Shown here: piece by piece, positions 24,501 to 36,000 of the stretch
Layout of the letters: every line of letters starts with the position of its first letter
Numbering within the stretch: the stretch's first letter is position 1
The notes under the pieces: generated by a model
What the model was told of the DNA's origin: nothing
What the model saw: only the letters and a program-made list of their open reading frames with translations
Databases searched by the model: none
Translations under genes and position numbers: made by a program
Assembly: GCA_958299035.1 (NCBI GenBank)
Contig: CATQJL010000112.1
Location: 55,161,140 to 55,225,139, forward strand
DNA length: 64,000 bases
Source: Cylicocyclus nassatus
Lineage: Eukaryota; Nematoda; Chromadorea; Rhabditida; Strongylidae
Reading direction: 5' to 3'

Positions 24501-26995
24501 AATTATGAACCGCTAAAAATTCGCATTAGCCGCAAAAGCACTCCTACAGTTGACATCGATTTCCATTCTTATGGATCACATACCGTTTTCGGCTGTGTTC
24601 TATCGTGTGGTACCAGCGGCTTTTTGAGTTTCTCTCAAAAAGTCCAAAAACTTACAAAATTTTGGTGTTCGTATAATTATGAACCGCACTTTATTAGGCT
24701 GAACCGAAAGTTCTGTCGCTTTTGAAAAATCGTAACTGCTCTCTATGCGAACGTACTTGATTGCAAAAAATATCTTTAGTAATAGATTTATCTATTTTTA
24801 ATTACATCTTTGTAGTTCTTTGAGGACAAGGGACTTCAGCGATAAAAATTCGAATGTCGGAACCACTCAAATCCCAATTTTCGAGAATAAATCGTTAAAA
24901 ATCTGAAACGCTGTAGAAATATCTAAAAGCATGTTTTTATAGGTTTTGTGAGCTGCTCTTTCTAACAGTGCCAAATTCGTGTTGATCGAACTTTTCTATG
25001 AAAAGTTATGATTTCCATGAAAGATAGAAAAAAGACAAAAAACGTCATTTTGCCGTTTTTCGCATTGCTTTCAAGAATCATAACTTTCCTAGGGAAGCTC
25101 AATTAGCACAATTTCAACGCCGTTAGAGAGAGCAGCTCACAAAACCTCTTAATTCAGATTGCTATCAGATTTTTCTGTGGCGTTTCAGATTTTTGACGGT
25201 TCATTTTGGAAAACCGGGAGTTTAAGTGCCTTTCCTTTTCTAATTTTTACCTTTGAAGTCGCCTGTTGTCAGAGCGCCTCAAAGATACTGTTAAAAAGGA
25301 GACAAGATTTTCTTTTTGAGGAGACCTTTGTAAGCAAATACGTTCAAAGCCGTTCACAGCAGAGAGCAGTTACGGATTTTTCAATTCCAAAGCAACATTA
25401 TTTTCGGTTCAACCTATTATTTTGCTTCAAAACTGGCAGAATAAAAACTCACAAAATCTATCTTTGACACAGCATAGATCCTTCTCAGCTCGCCACACTT
25501 CATGAACATAGACTTCAAAGCGACAATAATGATCGAGGCTAAGACGCACTGGAAGTAGGATTAGAAGGTGGTTCTTCGTAGAGAAAATCAAGAAAATCAA
25601 GCTGCAACGTAGAATAAAGATGTAACATTGATACTAGTGATCGTCACCTTTTTTGACCAAAAAATCATAAACTTCCGAAAGGCACGCGTAATTTCACTTA
25701 GAAAATTCAAAATTATCAGAAAAAAATCAACTACACAGTTACTATCGTTTGCGCTCATAGCTGCCTGTATGCCAAATCCCGTGCCAGCGCCGTTCCGTGC
25801 CCTGGTAGCCTAACCGGAGCAGACCCAGCGCGCATTGATCGATTTCCACCGAAGCACAATTCTAGCAATGCTTTAACGCTGCGCGGGAACGGCGCGAGCA
25901 GCCTTGAAAGCATCTCAAAAAAAAAGGTATAGAGGACATTAGGTTACCATTAGGCTCCACCCACCCGGACAGATAGCATGCGGCAGTAATGGTGTAGGCA
26001 CACGGTCTGTTGCAAATGTGCGCGTGGGACCGCCCCTTTAGGTTACTGTCCTTCACCCAAAAGAAGATCGGATAAAATTTGAATGCGATCGGCAGGCCAA
26101 AAATGTTCAAATCAACCATATAATGAGTGATCTTTAGAAAACCATAGACATTCACTCACTTTGGGTAAATCCCTGAGCAGAGGTCCAAGCCATAGAATGA
26201 TAGCCATTAGCAGAGCACAGCTGAACACGGTAGAGAGCTGAAAGGGTGAATTAACCAAAGAACTACACATGGTCTCCAACTTACCAAAGTCTGCGAACCG
26301 CTTTTGACATTTACCATGGTTCGACCAAGAGCAGTCGAGACGGGATAAACAGGGAAAAATCCACCCAGGAGCGAGGTCAGACCAATAGCGTAGAGTTCCT
26401 AAGGAAGTGAATTCAAAGAACAAAAAACGAAACCAACAAGTTATAAGGTTGGGTCGATAAACAAGAAACTGAGAAGGAAAGTCTACGATTTTTACACTAC
26501 GAAAACATTTTTTTCAACATTTCAAATTCGCTACCATGTATTAGAGAACAGATAGAAAAAAGACTATACTAGATTATAATTCTATTACTGCCTCAAGATT
26601 CTTTCAAAGAAGATCAAGCACAAGGCTTCCACATTTCCTACGGTAACGAATTGAGATTCTAAGGAACTCACTTGGCTATCATCCACATGATAGTTCATTT
26701 TCTTTCCCAACATTTTTGCCATTGAAATATGCACTGCGATAATAACAATTGCGATCCCAATCGATTGCAAGAGACAGTCGCAAAGAATCCCGAACACTGG
26801 CAGTTCTGGCTCGGGGAGTCTAAAAATAAATCAATTCGGTACTCTGTTTATCTAAATCCTTCTTTTCAAAGTTCTCATAAATTAGGTGCTCCAAAAAAAT
26901 CTTATAGTTTAGTTGGCTGGTACCAAATGATTAAGATGGACGAGTTGTGGAATATAGATTTATTCGTATGGGCTTTGTTAAGAGAGAGAGACAGA

Positions 26996-27032
<37 letters not shown>

Positions 27033-30000
27033 CGAGGTGCTCCTGTTGAGCTGAGAAGAATCCCGTAATATACTCGGAGGCTCCTTATATGTATACAAGG
27101 AAGGCGGAGCTGAATCGAGTACAAGGTCCAGTATATGCGAGTTGGTGAAGTTGAAAGAAGCCGCCGTTTGAATACATTCCTCACGCACACAACACTCAGA
27201 CTTGAATGATCAGATACTCAAGAGTAAGTAGCTCACAAGCTAGCCGAGGGGTTCCGTAGGCTATACAAAATATAAAGTTCATCAATGTTGAAGGCAGCGT
27301 CCAGGCAAATCTGGACATACGGGTCCTGACGTGGAAAGTAATTTTGGGGCCCCAACTAAGCCAATGCCCAAGCGGCAGCTCAAATGGAGAACTCACAATT
27401 GAGATATTTGCCTCCAAACTGGACCCCGGGATCGTATTCGCATGGATTCGTGGCGCGACACGCATAGGTCCTCGCGCTAAACTGATGCGTCGCGCCATGA
27501 ATCCGGATACGATCCCGGGGGTCAGTTTGGAGGCGAATATCTCAACTGTGAGCTTACCATTTGAGCTGCCGCTTGGGCAGTGTCTTGTTGTTAGTTAGGG
27601 CTCCGAAATTACCCTCGAAGTGAAATTCCCATAGGCCCAAATTTGCCTGGACACTGCCTTTGACGATACAAAAATCATAAACATTTTATCAGGACTGCCT
27701 ATCTGCCTCGAGAATAAAAATCAACACGTCCTGGATCGCTTAACATGTAACTAGAATCATTACCGGCTATGAACAAGAGCATCTGACAAGGAAAGCTTGT
27801 TTAGTCGAAGTGACCTTTCTGAATGAGATGTATACCTTATTGAAGGGCATAAAACGCTGATTCCAAAGCTGTTCCTTATCTGCAGTACGTTTATGGACAA
27901 GGAGTTTTGAACGTTTTTTGGAGCCAAGAACTGAATATGCATTTTGTATGAAATGAGTTGCTAAAATCTTACCAGCCATAAAGTAATGCGAAGGTGCGAT
28001 ATATTTTTTTTATTGGAGTACTTTCTAAGCATAGTGCTCCAATAATTATCACTGCTCCATTGAAGAGCTAGAATAAGTATTACGGCTATTTTTGTCTTAC
28101 TTGCACATTTGATTTCTTGTCCCAATAAGCGCACGCAACGTTTATGGACGCAGCGCACAGCGCCTCGTCCATAAACGTTCTGCAGATAAGGAAAGCAGAT
28201 TTGGAACCAGCATATGCTTTTCAGTTATGGTATACATCCCATCTAAAAAGGCCACATCGACAAAACATGCATTCCTTGTGAAACAGAGAAAAGTTGCCCT
28301 GCTGCTCTTTTTTCTAAAGAAGCAAAAGGTCAAGCCGTTTCTCATAGAATCCTGATCGCTTTCATCACTGATTCGAAAGTATCTCCAGAGTTTATGAAAG
28401 CAGATGTCAGAGTGTTATAAACCCATTATTTGTGCATAATTCTGAGATAATGTGAAGTTGTTCGATACAGCATAGGGTTGTTTCATACTGCCACAGACTG
28501 CAGCAGACTGCAGCTGACCGCACTGACCGCAACGGACGGCCAAAATTTAGCTAACGAAAGACACCATACTGGCATGGATGTGCACAACTGTGGCGACCAA
28601 ATAAGGAAAGGGGGGACTACGCCTTGCCTGAAGTACTCTAATTCATATGAAGGCTGATTTGTTCTTAGCCAGATCGGCTCCTAATTTGTTTTGTACTCGG
28701 CCAGGAAATGAAAAGCTTGAAACCTGAAGAAGTTGCAAAACCTCTGTTTTGTTTTACCGTAATTTCTTCAAGAATTGGTCACTGCGAATATAATAAGATG
28801 TTGCAATCTCTAAATTCTTGCAAGTGTATGCCATGCCAAAAAAATTATTGCAGCTATTACAGACTTTCTGCTCCAAGATAGTGAAACACTCTTTGCGACC
28901 CCTGCCCCTTGACAAAATATACATTTTTGTAGAAGCATGACTCCTTCAACTGCCTATCTTCAAAAGCAATTTTTGAGGGGGCTTCGAGCACCTCGTTCAA
29001 AGAGATGACTGGGTCGGGTTTCCATGAAAGCTATTGAACTACAGCGACAGCGAAATCTTGCCAAAGCAAAAAAAAATCGCTTCAGGGCAGCCGCCCCTCG
29101 ATTCAGTCTCGTTACCGGAGCAAGAAAGCGTGGCGGAACGGGCCGCTGCAGTCAACGACATTGCCGTAATGGCCGCGTTCCATCATGATCGGCTATGTTT
29201 GGACTTCAGAAGCGATTCTCCCGCCCTAGGGCAGTTTTGCAGTCGCGATAGATGTGGCCGGCACGGGAATCCGCTTTAGTAATCTGTTAAAGCTGAGGTG
29301 CTACCACACACTGCCTTTAAGTGCGGATTTTTCAACATCAGCGGAATATGAGAATAGATTCTTTGCACACTTCGTATAAAGCATAAATGATGCGTCATAT
29401 CCAATATGCTCTGAGAGTATGCGCCCTCAAAACATATTGGAGATGCCCTATACGTTCTACTTCATAGGCTAGAAGGCCGGTGAGCTCTTAAAGGCAGCGG
29501 CTCGGCAGATTGGCCTACCTCAGATTTTGACACAGATGGATAGGAGGCCCTCCAAGTGAACCAAAACAGCAACTCCGCGCCGAAAATGTGAACTCTGCAA
29601 GCCAGGAGGTGGCCCAAGCGCCGCTCCACTTCCTCCTTTCGCTCCCTTAACACCTTGTTCGGACGAGTATTCTCCGCTAGACGGCGCGGGACCCCCCCCC
29701 CCCAACCGCTTTCCCGCATTGTGCATGCCATACAAAGCCAAAATTACAGGCAGCAGGGTCTTCGTGCCAGGGCCTCCCGACTTTCCTGAAAATTCTCGTC
29801 CGAGCTGCCTTTTGGAAATTGAAAAAAACGCCCCGAAAAAGGTCTTTTCACCGCTTTTAAAGCTCAGATTCGGGATCTACGGGTCGAGAAGGCCCAAAAC
29901 ATGCAAAAAGATGGAAATGCAAAATCTGCCGAGCCGCTGCCTTTAAGTGCGGTGGGCTTTTAGATTGGGATTGACAAGAGGGGGAGAAGCAGCGGATTAC

Positions 30001-33000
30001 CAAGTTAGTGTTTTTGTCCCTCAAGCTCTCTCATACCAATTCACTGCTCTTGGAGGGTAGAGGACCTGGTTGGCCCACGGCAGGATCGAACCTTGGCCAT
30101 AACGAAGCCACCTTCCACTACGCCACTGATACCTACACCTTGTATACTTTAACTTCGCTTTTATGACAATGCCTTTCTCAAAGAATGATTCTGAATATGT
30201 AGAAGGTGAACACGTCGACTCAAGGGTTTCTATTTGAAGCTTTGACACATTTGAAATATATAAAAATAAAACCAAAGATAAGAGATAAAACGAAACGAAA
30301 AGAAAGGATAAAACGAAATGTTCTCAGATTTGTGCACAAAAAATTAGGGGTTTCTTACTTCTTTGCGTCTTTTCTTCATGGGGAAGTGAATTCTATTTAA
30401 AGCGTATTTACATTCCAATTCTCACTGAAGTCCGCTTTCTGAATATACCAAACACTGGCAAAACTCTATCTATAGCATTTATAGAAGCCGCAAAGAAATT
30501 ATCTATTAGCTAATTAGCTAACCTAATTGATTTTATTTATCAGATGTGATTTCCAAGAATCTAGCCGTAATAGTTAAAGCTCGAGCAAACCTTCTTTCAA
30601 CCAAATTAGCATGAATGTGCATAAGCAGACTGTTGAATTTCAATGGGTTTAGAAATTGAAAAATCAAGTCTCTTCAAGAAAGTATTTTTATGAAAGTAAA
30701 TGGGCAGAACTTTAGAAAAGACACCTTGCACAGTGAGTAAAACCGAATGTCCTTTATAAAATTCATGAAGCTTACCCAGCTGGCACATTGCCAACGACAG
30801 CAACTGAATTATTATCGTGCCAATTCAGCAATGACGATAGAGCAGTAGTGACAGCAACCTGAAATGAACTGTCATTATCACGATCTGCAAAGCAGTAAAA
30901 CATACCAGAATTAACTCATAGGGGATAGGTATCCTCAAACTGATCCTCTTCGTTAAAAATGGTGAGAGGTATTCTTTACCAACGTAGAGGAATGTCATCG
31001 AAAGGATTGAGATAATGAGCGTAGTGATGTTCACTTGTGTGACCCGTACGGCGAGATCATAGATTCTCTGAAAAACTTCGTGTATTTCTACGCGCATATT
31101 TAGTTGGTGTGGGAAGTAAGAGGGGGAATGACAACAGAAGTCAATACAAGAATTTAACAATTCGTATAATGTGATACTTTAGGACTCGTGTCATAACTGC
31201 AAAAATACAACTACGATTCTTTCTTTGTCTAAAGCGAAAAACGGCCCTTTCGGACCGCTCGCTAAAACGCCGCGTCTCTGATTGGTCGGCACGTTTGCGA
31301 TTGGTCATGATTTATGGAGGGCGGAGCAAGAGCCGAAAATTGAATTTTACATTCATCACGTTCAGCACGTAGGTGTGCACAAACTGATACTGTGGAAAGC
31401 TTGGTGGAAGAGAAAAGAAATGTCGCAAAACAATTCAATAATTATAACATTGTATCTTAGGCTTGATGTCACAAAGAAAAAAAAAGAAAAAATTTCCGTT
31501 CTACTAGTGAAAAACGGCCTTTATGAGCCGGTCGTCATAGCGTCGCGCCTCTCATTGGTTACTACGCCTTGCGATTGGCCAGATTTTATGCAGGGCGAAG
31601 CAACAGTGGAGAACCGAACGAGTTATTGTGCAGAAAGGCTCGTTCACTTTTATACACCCATCAAGTCCCGCAACTGTTGGCAGAGATGTATTAACAAGCT
31701 TAAAAAAAGACACTTCCCAATTGCCATGTAACTCGTCCATTTCTTTATAGCGTCGTACGCGGCGAATTGAGCACCGCTCGCAAATGGGTCAAAGGGCCTA
31801 TGAGCTTCTTTCTCTCCCTCACCTCCGCGATCTTTACTTTGAAAATCCTTTCATAATTGGCACTGTAAGAAAAAACTAACCACAAACACATATCCGATAC
31901 CCGATGCTTTGGGAACACTGACACCCATTATGTCATCAATTTGAGCAAGAAGAACATGAACGGCAGCACCTGAAGTTTTTATCTCATGTCAGAACCTTTT
32001 GCAGAAGAAAAAATTATTTCCTAACCAGTTGTAAATCCTGAGACTAGCGGATCCGAGAAGTAGGCCATTACAAACTGAAGTCGAAGAAGAGCACATAGGA
32101 GCTGAAAAATTCAAGACATTCATATTTTTCAAGAATTTTTTCAAGGATTTCTCTATATGAACCTGCCAAATGCCAATGGCAAATGTGAGGGTGGTGGCCA
32201 CTTGGATTGGTGTGACATCATAATGTGTCGTGACATTATATGGAACACCATAGGAATCTCGCATCAGATCCACTGTGCCTGCACCATGTATGGACATAAC
32301 TTTGTCGTTTGCTACACCAGCCATTAGCGCCACTACCGCAAACGATCCTGTAACACTCCTAAATCTTGAAATTTAAAGACTAGGTTGGTTTCTTCTGGCT
32401 GATGCAAGGACTCAGTTCTGTCCCAAATAAAGTTGTTGAACAAAAGGTATGCTAAACTATAATGACAGCGAGATAATGTGAATAAGTGCCGTTGTTGTTT
32501 TTAGGGCTGTGATATGTTGAACATATACTCTTCGACAAAAAAATCAAGTAAACCAGCAGCAGGAAAAAATCCAAAAACATTCCAAAAGAATTTGAACCAA
32601 GCCGACCGACCAGAACTTCGTACCTTCAAGAAAATTTGCATGGATATACTAGCCAAGCGCATAATCACTTCACATTTTGCATTAGTCAAAAAGTATTGGT
32701 AGTTCGAGTGTTTATGAACAGTAATTGAACTCGATGCACGTGAGGCTGCGCCGGGGGTTGATCGTGCCAGCCCCATGCTGGATGTCGATAGATCAATGCG
32801 CTTCGCGTGCACGTGAGTTGCGGCACGGCGCTAGCACGATAATGGCACGATGGCACTGTGTCAGCACGCTGCTACGGCTCCGACACACAGGCAACAGGCA
32901 GTCACTGTATCCAACCTTTTACATCAAAAATAAATTAAACATCTTTTCTTGTCCTAAATCTTATCTTCTCTTTTTGAGTCATGTACCATTCATTTAAACA

Positions 33001-36000
33001 CCGTCTCATATCCCTCGATTACTTCTGTAAGGTTAAGACGGAGCTTACCGATTGATACATGTCGTGACGTTCCGAAAAACATATAGAAAAAGGCAGGAAA
33101 ACAAGATGAATATAAACCGTAGACAGGATCAACACCGGCTAGAGCAGAGTAGGCAATTCCTGAAGAGAAACTATGACTAAGAGATTGTAAAAGAAGGAAG
33201 GAATGGTTGTGTTTGTAAGAGCAAGAGCAGACCTTGAGGCACATGCATGATTCCGGTGGTGAAACCACCTATCATATCACTAACTAAATCTCGTTTAAAG
33301 TTATATCTTGGTAGCCAATGCAATATGGGCATGAAGCTGACCACTGCATGTAGAAATGGCTGCACTCCTGTGAATGGATAGCAGTACGAATTCTGTAGTG
33401 ACCTAAAATAGCTACTGAGTTCTCTTCAAAACATTGAAGGCTGTGCAGCGCAACCATTGGGCAAACCCCACCCCTTTAATGATAAGCCCCGCCCCTCATG
33501 CAAGCATCGCCCACTACTCCAGACTTGCAATCCTTTCGATTTGATTACTCACGTTTGAAACTGAGTAATACGACCGTACCTAGCGTTTGTTGATATTTTG
33601 CACTACACTTATTTTGAGGTTGATTTATTATAATTTGACTTATTTCTTCTTTTTTTCTTTTTTTCTCAAGTTTATAATCGTCGTTCACTACTGATGAGTT
33701 CCAGAAAGATGTATTTCTACCTAATTTTCCCTTTAGTGTTAGGAACAAAACGAAAATATAAAATCTACTTTGTTTCATTCATTTATTTTTTGTTTTTTGC
33801 AAGATTTGGATTTGCCGGAGAGCGAGGGGCTTACACAGGGCGGGAGGGGGTGGAGCTTGCACAAGGGCGGAGTGTCCGCATATAGAATGCATGCAAGATG
33901 CACACATACATACACATAAATCTGCATATGTGTACCTGCCTATTTTACGCAAGACTGGGTCTTCTTTCTCTAGCCTCCCACCATATTCAGCGTCGTATTC
34001 CTCCTAAAAAAAACTTTAAAATGAGTCTGGTTTAGACAATTATGAAGAACACGATCTCTTTTCAAAACATTTTGATGCTCATGAAAAGTCTCTCCAAAAC
34101 ACTTCATTTATCTGAATCGCTGGTTTTCTTTGGGAGGTGCAGCGATAAAACGAAATACAAAAGTTTATAGGCGTTCGTCAAACATCAACTTCAATCCACA
34201 AATGAAAACAAATAGGAAGATGACTTCAATGTCTACTGTGCAATACAATGTATGTGTTTGAAAAAAAATTTGAGTCAGATGTGAAGGTATCTTGCTGTAC
34301 TTGAGAATGGGACGGACTTGTGTGAGTCTTTCTCAGTAACTTCTATCTATGGACGCCCATTTCCTTTTCTTCTTCGTAAATTCATAAAAGTGGACTGAGG
34401 AAAGGGAAAATGGATTTGAACTGATCTATGGGCGTTGTCTTATAAACTCTTTCACAGTTTACAAAGTGACACACTTTGAGCGAATCAAATTGAATAAAAA
34501 AATTTTCTGCTCACTTACTGTGACACTCTCGGTGATAAAAATCAGAACAATTTTTTTGATTGTTTTGCGACAGGTATTTCTGAGTGAGAAGATTACAAGA
34601 ATAAAAGAACGCGAAAACGCCAACCTATGGCATCATTTGCTCTATTTTGTTATGGACTCTCTAATAACCAAGCCTCATGCGTAAATGGAGGTTAAAGAGG
34701 ATAGAACAGAGAAGTGATGATGTTCGATTACTTCATATAACTACAGGGTGTCCCAAAAAAATGTATCCACTGTTTGTTGTTAATAACTCTTATCATGAGG
34801 TTTTTCGAGAAGCTGTAAGCTCCATTTTGTAGAGTTGTTTTGTTTCCTTTCTGAGGCAAAATATGGCCTTTCATGGCTTAAAACCCTCTTTGAATTTCTA
34901 CCGTAATCCTACAGTAACAGTGAGCGATCGCTGATTCGCTCTATACTGTAAATCTAAGCTGAAGCCAGCTCTACAAAATTGCGCTTACCGCTTCTCGAAA
35001 GACCTCATAATAAGAGAGTTATCAACAATCAAACGGTGGATACATTTCTTTGGGACACCCTGTATATAAGTCTGTGAAAGTTTTAGTAATTTTGATTTTT
35101 GAAAGGGCATATATCATCCTGTAATTTGAATCTGGATATGATAGCATTTTGACAAAATTTTCCTACTATAAGGTACTGTTTTTGTTTGAAATTTTTTGTA
35201 TTCGAACTTGGTAGGTTGAATGTAAGTACCTTTAAGAAAATCCGTCCTGAGAATAAATTTATTCTAAATCCATTTCGGCTGATTACTTCAACGTTAGTTT
35301 TTTTTTACTATTTATGTTTTTGTGTTCGCAAAAAAGAGCTGGAAACGGATACAACGCGAAGAGGAACGACATGAACACTTGGAATTTTGCAAAAAAAAAA
35401 CTTTCCATTCAAGGAAATGATAAAATCCCAGTTCTTATCACAGGGATGCTCTTGTCTCCATGAGGCACTGCTTTTTTCTCTAAAAAAACAAAAAGTTCAG
35501 AGTTAGCCACGGTATATGTGCCCAAATTCACAAAAAAGTTCATTTGAACTCTTCAAATGAGTTGTTAAGATCCCAGCTTATGACAATGAAAACTTTCGCC
35601 CATGGCTGGTCAAAAACTAGTCTCACGATTTTGCACTAAAAGCAGTCTACGATCGCCATTCACTGAACAGATGATAGAGACAGTCCAAACATGGAGTCAT
35701 AAAGTAAACAGTCTAGCAAATTCGATATCAGCCAAGTTTGCAGAGTGAAAATGTTCAAACACTTCGATTAGACAGAGTGCAATGGAGGCATAATGAAAAA
35801 ACATTTATTTCATTAATTCACAATGCATAAACGTTAATAAAAAAAGCTTTGATATCAATAATGGAAAGTAACAGGATCAAAGAAAAAAGAATTTAGAAAA
35901 AGTAGCACCATTCCTCATAATGTTAACAAATACGAAACTGCACTTTATCCAAAAAAACAGATGCTAAAAAGAGAACAGCAGAATCCTTTCAATCAGCGTC

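Noticed and set aside
25862..26155. 97-codon minus-strand frame next to SulP exon 11
   Set aside because: It is not in phase with the gene. The true next exon is 25548-25453, which continues the family sequence in phase.
26931..27190. Ser/Leu-rich minus-strand frames
   Set aside because: They are a translation of the (AG)n microsatellite and its surroundings.
31282..31731. 149-codon plus-strand frame
   Set aside because: It spans a diverged direct repeat in intron 6, shows no domain and runs through a poly-A/Lys stretch.
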